Shown piece after piece: positions 25,300 to 35,651 of a stretch of DNA of 64,000 nt. The stretch spans positions 1 through 64,000 of the forward strand of contig SCTX01000082.1 in the NCBI GenBank assembly GCA_004298385.1, written 5' to 3'. The translations under genes and the position numbers were made by a program. The number at the start of each line of letters is the position of its first letter. The first letter of the stretch is position 1. The notes under the pieces were generated by a model that saw nothing but the letters and a program-made list of their open reading frames with translations, had not been told where the DNA came from and did no database searches. Source of the DNA: Betaproteobacteria bacterium (lineage in GTDB: Bacteria > Pseudomonadota > Gammaproteobacteria > Burkholderiales > SG8-39).

Positions 25300-27030
25300 A
25301 TGACCGCTATCGTCGCCCGCCGCATCCCCTCGCGCGCGCGCGACCTGCTGGTGCAGCAGGGCTTGCATCCAGTGCTGGCGCAATTGTATGCCGCGCGCGG
25401 TGTGCGCGACAAAAGCGAGGTGGGGAGCGAATTCTCCGGCTTGATCCCGCCCGAGCGCCTGCTGCATGCGGCCCGGGCCGCGGTGCTGCTCGCCGATGCC
25501 ATCGAAATGAGGCAGCGTCTGCTGATCGTCGCCGACTACGACTGCGATGGCGCCACGGCCTGCGCCGTCGGCGTGCGCGCCCTCTCCGCCTTCGGCGCGG
25601 ACGTCGCCTATCTCGTGCCCAACCGCTTCGAGTATGGCTACGGGCTCACTCCGGAAATCGTCGAGCTCGCCGCGCGCCAGGCGAAGCGCCCCGACCTCTT
25701 GATCACCGTGGACAACGGCATCGCCAGCAACGAGGGCGTGGCGCGGGCGAGCGCGCTTGGCATCGACACGCTGATCACCGACCATCATCTGCCCGGCGAC
25801 GTCCTGCCGCAGGCAAACTGCATCGTCAATCCCAACCAGCCCGGCTGCGACTTCCCGAGCAAGGCCATCGCCGGTGTGGGCGTGATGTTCTATGTCATGT
25901 TGGCGCTCAGGGCCGAGCTGCGCCGGCGCGGCCACTTCAACAACCGGCCGGAATTCAATCTGGCGGCGCTGCTCGATCTGGTGGCTCTGGGCACGGTGGC
26001 AGACGTGGTGCGGCTGGACCGCAACAATCGCATCCTGGTGGCGCAGGGGCTGAAGCGCATCCGCGAAGGCAAGATGCAGCCCGGGATCGCCGCGCTGCTG
26101 CGCGTCGCCGGGCGCGAGGCACGACGCGCATCGTGTTTCGACCTGGGCTTCGCCGCCGGACCGCGGCTCAATGCCGCCGGGCGCCTCGCCGACATGGCCC
26201 TGGGGATCGAGTGCCTTATCACCGACGACACGGCGCGCGCACTCAACATCGCGCAGGAACTGGACCAGCTGAACCGCGAGCGGCGCGAAATCGAAACCAC
26301 CATGCAGGATCAGGCGCTGGCGATGCTGGAGGCGCTGGGCCCGGACCTGGCTCCGGCCGTGGCGCCGGACGCGGAAGCGGCCTATACCCTGACGCTGTTC
26401 GATGCGTCCTGGCACCAGGGCGTGGTGGGCATACTCGCGGCGCGCATCAAGGACCGGCTGCACCGGCCGGTGATTGCGTTTGCCGCCGGCAATGCGGGCG
26501 AACTGAAAGGCTCGGGGCGCTCGATCGCCGGGCTGCATCTGCGCGACGCGCTCGATCTCGTCGCCAAGCGCGCACCCGGCCTGATCCTGCGCTTCGGCGG
26601 TCACGCCGCCGCCGCCGGACTCACCCTACGCGCTGAAGGCCTGGCGCAGTTCAGGGAACTGTTCGAGAGCACGGTGCGCGGCCTCCTCGCCGCTTCCGAT
26701 CTGGCGCGCAGCACCGAGACCGACGGCCCGCTCGCATCGGCATACATTAATCTGGACACCATACGCATGCTGGAGCGCGAGGTCTGGGGCCAGGGCTTTC
26801 CGCAGCCGCTGTTCTGCGACCGCTTTGTCGTCGCCAGCCAGCGCGTGGTCGCGGACAAGCACCTGAAGCTGCGGCTGCAAAAAGACGGCAAGTCGTTTGA
26901 CGCGATACGCTTCAATTCGCTCGCGCCTGCCGGCGCCGCCATCCGCGCGGCCTATCGCCTGGCGGTGAACGAGTACAATGGCGTGCAGAGCGTACAGCTC
27001 ATCGTCGAGGAGTGGGAGCTCGCTGCATGA
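25300..27030 (+). CDS. recJ: Single-stranded-DNA exonuclease RecJ
   Basis: 5'-3' single-strand exonuclease used in recombination and mismatch repair. 576 residues. The DHH phosphoesterase motifs are present: VADYDCDGATA (78-88), VDNGIASNEG, TDHHLPGD, NPNQPGCDFPSKAIAGVGV; the DHHA1 motif is LRFGGHAAAAGL; a C-terminal OB fold follows. The start at 25300 follows the rpfE-like stop by 2 nt and gives the family N-terminus. The stop overlaps the next gene (ATGA). Confidence 0.96.
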   Translation: MTAIVARRIPSRARDLLVQQGLHPVLAQLYAARGVRDKSEVGSEFSGLIPPERLLHAARAAVLLADAIEMRQRLLIVADYDCDGATACAVGVRALSAFGADVAYLVPNRFEYGYGLTPEIVELAARQAKRPDLLITVDNGIASNEGVARASALGIDTLITDHHLPGDVLPQANCIVNPNQPGCDFPSKAIAGVGVMFYVMLALRAELRRRGHFNNRPEFNLAALLDLVALGTVADVVRLDRNNRILVAQGLKRIREGKMQPGIAALLRVAGREARRASCFDLGFAAGPRLNAAGRLADMALGIECLITDDTARALNIAQELDQLNRERREIETTMQDQALAMLEALGPDLAPAVAPDAEAAYTLTLFDASWHQGVVGILAARIKDRLHRPVIAFAAGNAGELKGSGRSIAGLHLRDALDLVAKRAPGLILRFGGHAAAAGLTLRAEGLAQFRELFESTVRGLLAASDLARSTETDGPLASAYINLDTIRMLEREVWGQGFPQPLFCDRFVVASQRVVADKHLKLRLQKDGKSFDAIRFNSLAPAGAAIRAAYRLAVNEYNGVQSVQLIVEEWELAA

Positions 27031-28292
27031 ACCTGGGCTTTCTCGAAGCCACCGGCCTGGCGCCGCTGCCGGCCTTCCTCACCAGCCTCGCCCTGGGGCT
27101 GCTGATCGGCCTTGAGCGCGAACGCAACCCGGCGAGCAAAGCGGGCCTGCGGACCTTCGCCCTGGTCGCGCTCCTCGGTACGCTCGCCAGCCTGATCGCC
27201 GAAAAGACGGGTTCGCACTGGATCCTCGGGGCAGGGCTCGCCCTGGTCGGCCTGATGATGATCGCCGCCTACGCGCGCGAAAGCGACGAGGCGGCCGACC
27301 CCGGAACCACTTCGGTGGCGGCGGTGTGCGTGTGCTACAGCCTGGGCGCGCTGATCTGGCTGGGCTATCCCACGCTGGCGGTGATGCTGGGCGTGATCAC
27401 CACCATGCTGCTCTACTTCAAACCGGAACTGCGCGGCCTGTCGCAGAGCCTGACGCGCCAGGACCTGTTCTCGATCCTGCAACTGGCCGCGCTCACCTTC
27501 GTCATCCTGCCGGTGCTGCCCGACCAGGACTACGGGCCCTACAACGCGCTCAACCCGCACCAGATCTGGCTCATGGTGGTGCTGATCTCCGGCATCAGCC
27601 TGGCCGGCTACGTCGCGCTGCGGATCACCGGCGGACATCATGGCGTGCTGCTGCTCGGCCTGTTCGGCGGGCTGGTTTCGAGCACCGCCACCAGCATGGT
27701 CTACGCGCGTCACGCGCGCGACCCGGGGATGCTGCAGCTCGCAGCGGTGGTTATCCTCACCGCCAATCTGGTGGTGCCGGCGCGCCTCGCGGTGCTGGGC
27801 GGCGTGGTCTCGCCCGGCCTCCTGCCGCTGCTCTTACCGGCACTCGGCTGCGCGCTCGTCGGCAGCGCCGCCGGCGCGCTCTACTGGTGGCGCAGGCTGC
27901 GCGAGCAGCCCGCGCTGGTGGTACCCGAAATCCGCAATCCGACCGAGATCCGCACCGCGCTGGGATTCGGGCTACTGTTCGCCGCGGTGCTGTTCTTTTC
28001 CGCCTGGTTGTCGGACGTCGCCGGCAGCCGCGGCCTGTACGCGGTGGCGCTGGTGTCCGGCCTCACCGATGTGGACGCGATCACGCTTTCCACCCTGCGT
28101 CTGTACGATCTGGGCAAGCTCGAGCCCGTGCAGGCGGCGAGCGCCATCGTGCTGGCGCTGGTATCGAACATGGCGTTCAAGCTCGGCCTCGTGTTCGCGG
28201 TCGGCGGCGCCGCGCTCGGACGCCGCTGCGCGCCGGCCATGCTGGCAGCGGCGTCCGGCGCCGGCATTACCGTCGCGTTGCTTCCCGCCTGA
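27027..28292 (+). CDS. MgtC/DUF4010 family membrane protein
   Basis: 421 residues with about 11-12 hydrophobic segments. The first part is MgtC/SapB-like (LALGLLIGLERERN, AGLRTFALVALLGTLASL), the second DUF4010 (ISGISLAGYVALRITGGHHGVLLLGLFGGLVSSTATS, given here as a region spanning about 185-220). The role is unknown; MgtC-type proteins have been tied to low Mg2+ and ATP homeostasis. The ATG overlaps the recJ stop; GGAGTGGGAG just upstream is the ribosome-binding site. It is convergent with the aldo/keto reductase gene. Confidence 0.85.
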   Translation: MNLGFLEATGLAPLPAFLTSLALGLLIGLERERNPASKAGLRTFALVALLGTLASLIAEKTGSHWILGAGLALVGLMMIAAYARESDEAADPGTTSVAAVCVCYSLGALIWLGYPTLAVMLGVITTMLLYFKPELRGLSQSLTRQDLFSILQLAALTFVILPVLPDQDYGPYNALNPHQIWLMVVLISGISLAGYVALRITGGHHGVLLLGLFGGLVSSTATSMVYARHARDPGMLQLAAVVILTANLVVPARLAVLGGVVSPGLLPLLLPALGCALVGSAAGALYWWRRLREQPALVVPEIRNPTEIRTALGFGLLFAAVLFFSAWLSDVAGSRGLYAVALVSGLTDVDAITLSTLRLYDLGKLEPVQAASAIVLALVSNMAFKLGLVFAVGGAALGRRCAPAMLAAASGAGITVALLPA

Positions 28293-28326
28293 GCGCGACT
28301 GCCATCAGGCGCGGTCTTGCGTCGCG

Positions 28327-29250
28327 CTAGAAACTGCGCATATGCTGCACCATGCGTCGGCGCATGGCCGCATCGGGCAGTCGCCCCACAGCCGCGCCCA
28401 TGTTGTCCACCAGGTAATCCGGGTTGCGCGTGGCGGGAATGGCGCAGGTCACCGCCGGGTGGGAAAGGATGAACTTCAGGAAAAACCGCGCCCAGCTATT
28501 GCAGTCGAATTCCTCGGCCCATTGGGGCAATTCCCTGCCCTTCACCCTGCGGAACAGATCGCCTTCCTCGAACGGTCGGTTGACGATCACCGCGGTCTGA
28601 TACTCCGCGCAAACCGGCAGCAGGCGCTGCTCCGCCGCCGTGGCCAACACGTTGTAATTGAACTGCGCGAAGTCGAGCTGCTCCGACTTGATCAGGCGCT
28701 CAAGCTCGGAGTAGGCGCCCTCGTGGTAGTGGGTGATGCCGAGGTAGCGAATCCTGCCCTGTTCCTTCCACTCGCGCAGGGTCTTCAACTGGGTCTTCAC
28801 GTCGGTGAGGTTGTGCACCTGCATCAGGTCCATGGCCCGCGGGCTGAGCGTCAGGGTGCGCATGCGGCGCATGGATTCTTCCATCTGGCGGATACCCGCC
28901 TCGCGTCCGCTGCTCCAGACCTTGGTGGCGAGGAACAGCGATTTTTCCACTCCGAGAGCGGCGGCAAGGTCGCCGACAACCGCCTCCGAACTGCCGTACA
29001 TGGGCGAGCTGTCCACCATCTGCCCGCCCGCTTTGACGAAGCGCGCGAGCACTTCGCGCGCTTCCGCGCGGCCAATCGCGTTGTTGCCGACGTCGAAGGT
29101 CTGCCAGGTGCCCAGTCCTACCGCGTGCAGCAATTCGCCCGTCCTCGGAATGGGGCGCTTGAGCGGCGCTTCGGCCGCGCGCGCCGGCGGAACCAGAACC
29201 ATGGCGGGCACGCCGGCAATCAGTTTCAGAATCTTGCGGCGCGATAACAT
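28327..29250 (-). CDS. Tat-exported aldo/keto reductase
   Basis: 307 residues. The N-terminus [25 protein letters not shown] carries an SRRKILK twin-arginine motif and a cleavage site, so this oxidoreductase is probably exported folded to the periplasm. AKR features: the catalytic Asp/Tyr region DSSPMYGSS, Lys in ATKVW and His in MQVHN, plus [12 protein letters not shown]. Cofactor use outside the cytoplasm is puzzling but seen in related Tat-AKRs. It is divergent from prfB with 96 bp between starts. Confidence 0.85.
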   Translation of the reverse strand: MLSRRKILKLIAGVPAMVLVPPARAAEAPLKRPIPRTGELLHAVGLGTWQTFDVGNNAIGRAEAREVLARFVKAGGQMVDSSPMYGSSEAVVGDLAAALGVEKSLFLATKVWSSGREAGIRQMEESMRRMRTLTLSPRAMDLMQVHNLTDVKTQLKTLREWKEQGRIRYLGITHYHEGAYSELERLIKSEQLDFAQFNYNVLATAAEQRLLPVCAEYQTAVIVNRPFEEGDLFRRVKGRELPQWAEEFDCNSWARFFLKFILSHPAVTCAIPATRNPDYLVDNMGAAVGRLPDAAMRRRMVQHMRSF

Positions 29251-29346
29251 GAGTCAATATTGCGTTTACAAGCTCGGGAGAACCGAGGCCGAACCCAGTG
29301 GGAAGCACGCGAGTATAATCGCACAATTCCGACAAAAAAGCCGATC

Positions 29347-30451
29347 ATGGAAGCCGAAAAAATCAACGCCCTCGCCAACAGCCTCGCCGACCTTGGCGCC
29401 CGCGCCGGGGAAATGCGGAGGTATCTTTGACTTCGACGCCAAGCAGGAACGCCTGATCGAAGTCGGGAGGCAGCTCGAACAGGCGAACGTCTGGAGCGAC
29501 GCGAAACACGCGCAGGAGCTCGGACGCGAAAAGAAAATTCTCGAGGGTATCGTCGGCAACCTCGCGCTACTCGACAGCCAGCTACGCTATGCCAGCGAGC
29601 TGTTCGAGATGGCGCGCGCTGAAGACGATGACGCTGCCCTCGCGAGCGTGGCCGCGGACATCGCTGCGGCGGAGAAGCTGGTGGCGGGCATGGAGTTTCG
29701 CCGCATGTTCTCCAATCCACTTGACCCGAACAACTGCTTCGTCGACATCCAATCCGGCTCGGGCGGCACCGAGGCGCAGGACTGGGCATCCATGCTGGAG
29801 CGCATGTACCTCAAGTACTGCGAGCGCAGCGGTTTCGCGGTCGAAATCCTGGAGGAATCCGAGGGCGAGGTGGCGGGGCTCAAGAGTGCGACCATCAAAG
29901 TCTCGGGCGAATACGCCTACGGGCGACTGCGCACCGAAACCGGCATCCATCGCCTGGTGCGCAAATCGCCGTTCGATTCAGGCAACCGGCGCCACACTTC
30001 GTTCGCGAGCGTATTCGCCTACCCCGAAGTGGACGACACCATCGAAGTCGAAATCAACCCCGCGGACCTGCGCATCGACACCTACCGCGCCTCCGGCGCC
30101 GGCGGCCAGCACATCAATAAGACCGACTCGGCGGTGCGCATCACCCACCTGCCCACCAATATCGTGGTGCAGTGCCAGAACGACCGTTCGCAGCACCGCA
30201 ACCGCGCCGAAGCCATGGCGATGCTGAAGTCGCGCCTGTACGAGCGCGAGCTGCGCAAACGCCAGGACGAGCAGCAAAAGCTCGAGGACTCCAAGACCGA
30301 CATCGGCTGGGGCCACCAGATCCGCTCCTACGTGCTCGACCAGTCGCGCGTCAAGGACCTGCGCACCGGCGTCGAGACCGGCAACACCCAGGCGGTGCTG
30401 GACGGCGACCTGGATCAGTTCATCGAAGCGAGTTTGAAGAAGGGCGTTTAG
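29347..30451 (+). CDS. prfB: Peptide chain release factor 2 (programmed +1 frameshift)
   Basis: RF2 releases peptides at UAA/UGA. It is encoded in two frames: 27 codons from the ATG at 29347 to an in-frame TGA (29428-29430), then a +1 shift to the frame that runs from GAC (29429) to 30451, 367 residues in total. The anticodon-like tripeptide SPF ([12 protein letters not shown]) marks RF2, and GGQ is in [15 protein letters not shown]. The short first frame should not be called a broken gene. lysS follows after 61 nt, the usual prfB-lysS order. Confidence 0.97.
29417..29431 (+). promoter_or_regulatory. prfB autoregulatory +1 frameshift site
   Basis: GGAGG (29417-29421), TAT, then CTT TGA C (29425-29431): the internal Shine-Dalgarno three nt before the CTT slippery codon, and the UGA followed by C, match the well-known RF2 autoregulatory site. 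Low RF2 favours slippage and more RF2. Confidence 0.95.
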
Positions 30452-30512
30452 GCGCGCGCAGAGCCCACGCAGGTCCCGCTTGGGATGCGCCATCAACCAA
30501 TCGAGAACCAAT

Positions 30513-32030
30513 ATGGCTGAAGAAAAGCAAACACCCGTCGTCGACGAAAACCAGATCATCGCCGAGCGCCGCGCCAAGCTGGCCGCGCTACGTGAACAGG
30601 GCAATGCCTTTCCCAACGACTTCGAGCGCAAAGACCTGGCTGCCGACTTGCACGCGGCGCACGATGCGAAATCCAATGAAGAGCTCGAGGCCAGACTGGT
30701 GCATGTGGCGGTCGCCGGGCGCATGCTGCTCAAGCGCGTCATGGGCAAAGCGAGCTTTGCCAGCATCCAGGACTTGAGCGGAAAGAACATGGACGGCCGT
30801 ATCCAGCTCTACATCACCAACGACCACGCCGGCGTTGCGGTGCACGAAACGTTCAAACACTGGGACCTGGGCGACATCCTCGGCGCGGAAGGGACCTTGT
30901 TCAAGACCAAGACCGGCGAGCTATCGGTGCGCGTGTCCGGGCTGCGCCTGCTCACCAAGGCGCTGCGGCCGCTGCCGGAGAAGTTTCACGGCCTCACCGA
31001 TCAGGAACAGCGCTACCGCCAGCGCTATGTCGATCTGATCACCAACCCGGAGGCGCGCAGGGTGTTCAGCGTACGCAGCCGGATGATCCAGGCGATCCGC
31101 GCCTTCATGGTGGGCAAGGGCTACCTCGAAGTCGAGACGCCGATGATGCATCCGATCCCCGGGGGCGCCGCGGCCAAGCCCTTCGCCACGCACCACAACG
31201 CGCTCGACATGCAGTTGTTCCTGCGCATCGCGCCCGAGCTGTATCTGAAACGCCTGGTGGTAGGCGGCTACGAGAAGGTATTCGAGATCAACCGCAATTT
31301 CCGCAACGAAGGCATTTCCACCCGGCACAATCCCGAATTCACCATGATCGAGTTCTACGAGGCTTACCGCGATTACCGCTACCTCATGGACTACACCGAG
31401 GAGCTGCTACGGACGGTGGCGCAGGAGGTGCTCGGCAGCACGGTCCTGCCCTACGCCGGGCACACGGTCGACCTGGGCAAGCCGTTCGAGCGGCTCACCG
31501 TGGCGCAGGCAATCCGCAAGTATCATCCGCAGATCAGCGCGGCCGAGCTGGCCGACCGCGAATACCTCACGCGGGCGCTGAAAAAGCTCGGCGCCGATGT
31601 CTCGCGCGCGCATGGCCTGGGTTCGCTGCAGCTCATGCTGTTCGAGGAAACCACCGAAACCCTGCTGATCCAGCCGACCTTCATCATCGATTATCCGGCG
31701 GAGGTGTCGCCGCTGGCGCGCCGCAACGACCACAACCCGGACGTCACCGACCGCTTCGAGCTGTACATCACCGGGCGCGAGATGGCCAATGGCTTTTCCG
31801 AGCTGAACGATCCGGAGGACCAGGCGGCGCGATTCGCAGAGCAGACGAAGCAGAAGGAAGCGGGTGACGAAGAGGCCATGTACTACGACGCCGATTACAT
31901 CCGCGCGCTCGAATACGGCCTGCCGCCCACTGCGGGCGAAGGCATAGGCATAGACCGGCTGGTGATGCTGTTCACCAATAGCGCAAGCATCCGCGACGTG
32001 ATCCTGTTCCCGCATATGCGGCCGGAGTGA
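30513..32030 (+). CDS. lysS: Lysyl-tRNA synthetase, class II
   Basis: 505 residues. An N-terminal OB-fold anticodon-binding domain (about 60-150, [21 protein letters not shown]) precedes a class II core with motif 1 ([13 protein letters not shown]), motif 2 ([20 protein letters not shown]) and motif 3 ([13 protein letters not shown]). The start is the ATG of [10 protein letters not shown]; further upstream codons belong to the prfB-lysS spacer. It is convergent with the permease gene, only 2 bp between stops. Confidence 0.97.
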   Translation: MAEEKQTPVVDENQIIAERRAKLAALREQGNAFPNDFERKDLAADLHAAHDAKSNEELEARLVHVAVAGRMLLKRVMGKASFASIQDLSGKNMDGRIQLYITNDHAGVAVHETFKHWDLGDILGAEGTLFKTKTGELSVRVSGLRLLTKALRPLPEKFHGLTDQEQRYRQRYVDLITNPEARRVFSVRSRMIQAIRAFMVGKGYLEVETPMMHPIPGGAAAKPFATHHNALDMQLFLRIAPELYLKRLVVGGYEKVFEINRNFRNEGISTRHNPEFTMIEFYEAYRDYRYLMDYTEELLRTVAQEVLGSTVLPYAGHTVDLGKPFERLTVAQAIRKYHPQISAAELADREYLTRALKKLGADVSRAHGLGSLQLMLFEETTETLLIQPTFIIDYPAEVSPLARRNDHNPDVTDRFELYITGREMANGFSELNDPEDQAARFAEQTKQKEAGDEEAMYYDADYIRALEYGLPPTAGEGIGIDRLVMLFTNSASIRDVILFPHMRPE

Positions 32031-32032
32031 GC

Positions 32033-33358
32033 TTAGTTCGATCCCCGGCGTAGCGCCAGCGCGAGCAGCGGCAGGCCGGCGGCGAGCACCGCGACGCCGA
32101 CCAGTGCGCCCATGCGCGTATAAACCAGGCTGGAATACAGCAGCCAGGCGCTGCTGGCGCAGAAGGCCAGCGGCAGGAACGGATACAGCGGCACCCGGAA
32201 TGGCCGCTCGCGCTTCGGCTCGCGCCGGCGCAGCACGAACAGCGCCAAGCCGGTAAGCAGGAAAAACAGCCAGAACACCGGCGCGGTATAATCCACCATG
32301 GTCTCGAAGCCCTGGCGCATGAACGCGCCGAACGCGATCAGCGCCAGCGCCACAGCCCCCTGCGCGAGCAGCGCCTGCGTGGGCGAGCCTGTGCGCGCAT
32401 TCCAGCGCCCGAGAAAGCCGAGCAGCGGCCAGTCGCAGCCCAGGGCGTAGTTGCTGCGCGCGCCGACCATGATGGTGGCATTGATCGAAGTCAGCGCCGA
32501 TAGCGCGATCATGACGCTGATCAGGCGCGCACCCGCGCTGCCCCACACCTGCTGCAGCAGATCCGCCGCGACCACCTGCGAGCGCGCCATGCCGGCCAGA
32601 CCCAATCCGCGCAGATAGGCGAGATTCACCAGCAGATAGAGCGCGGTGAGGAAGAACATGCTCCACACCAGCGCGCGCAGCATGTTCTTCCGGCCTTGCT
32701 TCAATTCGGCCGAGATATAAGCGGCTTCGTTCCAGCCGCCGTAGGTCAGCAGCACGAACACCATGCACAGGCCGAATGCCGGCTGTCCCGGCGCGGCGGA
32801 GACGGGCAGCGCCACTGCGGGTACAGCCGGCGCAAGCATCGAACCGGCAACGGCGACTACGAGCAATCCGAGCACTTCCACCATGGTCAGCCAATTCTGC
32901 GTCCCCGCGCCGGCCTTCACGCCGGCGATGTTGACCGCGGTCAGCACGATCACGATCAAGGCGGCGTAAAGCGCGGACGAATGCTCGCCCAGCGAATAAA
33001 GGCGCGAACAATAATCGCCGAACACGAATGCGAGCAAGGCGATCGAGCCGGTCACGATCACCGCCAGGCGCGCCCAGGCGAACAAAAACGATAATTTCCT
33101 GCCGTAGGCGCGGGTGAGAAAATGGTAATCGCCGCCGGCATGCGGAAAGGCCGTGGCGAGTTCGGCGTAGCACAGCGCGCCGATCAGCGAAACGATCCCG
33201 CCCAAGAGCCAGGCGGCGAGCATGGTCCATGCGCCGCCCGCATTGGCCGCCACCAGCGAAGGCGTCTTGAAGATGCCGGCACCGACGACGAGGCCGACGA
33301 TCAGGGCGATTGCATCCCGAAGATCGAGCACCGGCTCAGGCTGCGCGGCCTTGTGCAT
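32033..33358 (-). CDS. APC-superfamily amino acid permease
   Basis: 441 residues, about 12 hydrophobic helices. The first helix has IVGLVVGAGIFKTPSLVA, the broken-helix substrate site of the APC fold; LCYAELATAFPHAGGDYHFLTRAYG is the family block after helix 2, and TYGGWNEAAYISAELK precedes the middle helices. Substrate unknown. The start at 33358 has GAGG with a 5-nt gap; an in-frame ATG at 33382 is the alternative. Upstream, 33383-33596 contains no gene I can support. Confidence 0.88.
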   Translation of the reverse strand: MHKAAQPEPVLDLRDAIALIVGLVVGAGIFKTPSLVAANAGGAWTMLAAWLLGGIVSLIGALCYAELATAFPHAGGDYHFLTRAYGRKLSFLFAWARLAVIVTGSIALLAFVFGDYCSRLYSLGEHSSALYAALIVIVLTAVNIAGVKAGAGTQNWLTMVEVLGLLVVAVAGSMLAPAVPAVALPVSAAPGQPAFGLCMVFVLLTYGGWNEAAYISAELKQGRKNMLRALVWSMFFLTALYLLVNLAYLRGLGLAGMARSQVVAADLLQQVWGSAGARLISVMIALSALTSINATIMVGARSNYALGCDWPLLGFLGRWNARTGSPTQALLAQGAVALALIAFGAFMRQGFETMVDYTAPVFWLFFLLTGLALFVLRRREPKRERPFRVPLYPFLPLAFCASSAWLLYSSLVYTRMGALVGVAVLAAGLPLLALALRRGSN

Positions 33359-33596
33359 AGTATCCTCGCGCTTCTCGCTCATGCCCTGGATTATGCGGTG
33401 ATCGCGCACCGCGGCCAAGTGCTCTGGTAGACCCCGAAAATCAATCGACGACGCCGGATCCGCGCCGGGACTTGAGAATTGCGCTGGAGCGCATGCAACT
33501 GCCGCTCTCGGGCTAGGCGTTGCGCGCCGAAACCCTGCCCGGCGGCTGATTCCCGCCAAGGCGGCGACCGAACCCGGCTGCTCGTTCGAACCAGCC

Positions 33597-34559
33597 TCAG
33601 CCGGGGTTACGGCTCCGAAAGTCCCGGTAAGCCGCCGCTATGCCCGCATCGATGCGGGTGCGCGGCCGCCATCCCAATGCATTGATTCGGCCCGAATCGA
33701 GCAGCTTGCGCGGCGTGCCGTCGGGCTTGGAGGTGTCGAATCGCAGGCTACCGCGAAAACCGACCACGCGCGCCACCGTTCGCGCGAGCTCCGCGATGCT
33801 CAGGTCTTCGCCGTAGCCGATGTTCACCAACGGCGGACCGGCATTGCCGAAGAGTCCTTCGGATGTTTCGGTCGGAAGTTCCAGCAAATGGACGCAGGCT
33901 TCCGCCATATCCTCGCTGTAAAGGAATTCGCGCATCGGCGTACCCGTGCCCCAGACGGGCACTTCCGCGAGGCCGCCCTTCATCGCCTCGTGCATTTTCC
34001 GGATCAGGGCGGGCAGGACGTGGGAGTTGTTCAAATCGTAGCTGTCGCCCGGCCCGTAGAGATTGGTCGGCATCGCCGCGAGGAAGCTGGTTCCGTACTG
34101 CCGGTTGTAGGACCAGCACATCTCGATGCCGGCGATCTTGGCAATGGCGTAAGGGCGGTTGGTCGCCTCCAGCGGTCCGGTGAGCAGATATTCCTCCTTG
34201 ATCGGCTGGGGACAATCGCGCGGATAGATGCACGAAGACCCCAGGAACAGCAGGCGCATTACGCCGGCCCTCCAGGATTCGTGAATCACATTCGTCTGGA
34301 CCGCAAGATTGCTGTGGATGAATTCAGCCGGATAACTGCTGTTGGCGATGATGCCCCCGACCTTGGCGGCGGCGAGAACAACGCAATCGGGCCTTTCCCG
34401 CTCGAAAAAATCCCGCACCGCTGCCTGATCGGCGAGTTCCAGCTCGGCATGGGTGCGCAACAACAAGTTGCCGTAGCCTTTATGCCGGAGCTGTCTGACA
34501 ATCGCGGAACCGGCCAGGCCGCGGTGGCCGGCAACGTAGATTTTCGACGTTTTATCCAT
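33597..34559 (-). CDS. fcl: GDP-L-fucose synthase
   Basis: 320 residues. Epimerase-reductase that turns GDP-4-keto-6-deoxy-D-mannose into GDP-L-fucose with NADPH. Rossmann motif [10 protein letters not shown] at the N-terminus; the catalytic Tyr-x-x-x-Lys is in [21 protein letters not shown] and [18 protein letters not shown] are family blocks. The ATG overlaps the gmd stop (TGATG); a GTG one codon upstream is possible. Last gene of manC-gmd-fcl. Confidence 0.95.
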   Translation of the reverse strand: MDKTSKIYVAGHRGLAGSAIVRQLRHKGYGNLLLRTHAELELADQAAVRDFFERERPDCVVLAAAKVGGIIANSSYPAEFIHSNLAVQTNVIHESWRAGVMRLLFLGSSCIYPRDCPQPIKEEYLLTGPLEATNRPYAIAKIAGIEMCWSYNRQYGTSFLAAMPTNLYGPGDSYDLNNSHVLPALIRKMHEAMKGGLAEVPVWGTGTPMREFLYSEDMAEACVHLLELPTETSEGLFGNAGPPLVNIGYGEDLSIAELARTVARVVGFRGSLRFDTSKPDGTPRKLLDSGRINALGWRPRTRIDAGIAAAYRDFRSRNPG

Positions 34560-35644
34560 CACTCATGCCGGTCGAAGGTCTTATGGCCGTGGCTCTTGAC
34601 GAGCTCGTCGCGCTCTGCCGAGCGCAGGTCTTCGCGCACCATCTCCGCCACCAGTTCTCCGAATTTCACTTTGGGCACCCATCCCAATTTTGCTTTCGCT
34701 TTCGCCGCATCGCCCAAGAGCGAGTCCACCTCGGTCGGACGGAAGTAACGCGGATCGACGGCGATGACGCAGCGGCCGTTGTGGTCGTAGCCTTTCTCGT
34801 TCTTGCCCTTCCCTTTCCAGGTGAGTTGCATGCCCAGTTCGGTCGCGGCGGCCTCGACGAATTCGCGCACGCTGTGCTGCTCGCCGGTGGCGATGACGAA
34901 GTCTTCCGGCTGCGGCTGCTGCAGCATCAGCCACATGGCCTCGACGAAATCGCGCGCGTGCCCCCAGTCGCGCCGGGCGTTGAAATTGCCGAGGTAGAGG
35001 CAATCCTGCAGGCCGAGCTTGATGCGCGCGAGCGCGCGCGTGATCTTGCGCGTGACGAAGGTCTCGCCGCGCACCGGCGACTCGTGGTTGAACAGTATGC
35101 CGTTGCAGGCGTAGATGCCGTAAGCCTCGCGATAGTTGACGGTGATCCAGTAGGCGTAAAGCTTGGCCACGCCGTAGGGGCTGCGCGGATAGAACGGCGT
35201 GGTTTCCTTCTGCGGCGTCTCCTGCGCGAGGCCGTAAAGCTCGGAAGTGGACGCCTGATAAAAACGGGTTTTCTTCTCCAGGCCGAGGATGCGGATGGCC
35301 TCAAGCAGGCGCAGGGCGCCGAGGGCATCGGAATTCGCCGTGTATTCGGGTTCCTCGAACGACACGGCGACGTGGCTCTGCGCCGCAAGATTGTAGATTT
35401 CGTCCGGCTGGGTCTGCTGGATGACGCGCACTAGGTTCGACGAATCGGTGAGATCGCCGTGGTGGAGAATGAAGCGGCGTTCCGCTTCGTGCGGATCCTG
35501 ATACAGATGGTCGATGCGGTCGGTATTGATCAGCGAGGTGCGCCGCTTGATGCCGTGGACGACGTAGCCTTTGCCGAGCAGAAATTCGGCCAGGTAGGAC
35601 CCGTCCTGCCCGGTGATGCCTGTGACAAGCGCGACTTTGGCCAT
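34559..35644 (-). CDS. gmd: GDP-mannose 4,6-dehydratase
   Basis: 361 residues. It makes GDP-4-keto-6-deoxy-D-mannose from GDP-mannose, using bound NADP. Motifs: [16 protein letters not shown] (8-23), [18 protein letters not shown], and the catalytic [15 protein letters not shown]. The start at 35644 gives the family N-terminus; a slightly longer open frame exists upstream. Seven nt separate it from the manC stop, and its own stop overlaps fcl. Confidence 0.97.
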   Translation of the reverse strand: MAKVALVTGITGQDGSYLAEFLLGKGYVVHGIKRRTSLINTDRIDHLYQDPHEAERRFILHHGDLTDSSNLVRVIQQTQPDEIYNLAAQSHVAVSFEEPEYTANSDALGALRLLEAIRILGLEKKTRFYQASTSELYGLAQETPQKETTPFYPRSPYGVAKLYAYWITVNYREAYGIYACNGILFNHESPVRGETFVTRKITRALARIKLGLQDCLYLGNFNARRDWGHARDFVEAMWLMLQQPQPEDFVIATGEQHSVREFVEAAATELGMQLTWKGKGKNEKGYDHNGRCVIAVDPRYFRPTEVDSLLGDAAKAKAKLGWVPKVKFGELVAEMVREDLRSAERDELVKSHGHKTFDRHE

Positions 35645-35651
35645 TGTGTGC

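Noticed and set aside
29347-29430. prfB as a frameshifted pseudogene
   Set aside because: The site matches the conserved RF2 programmed frameshift, with internal Shine-Dalgarno and CTT TGA C.
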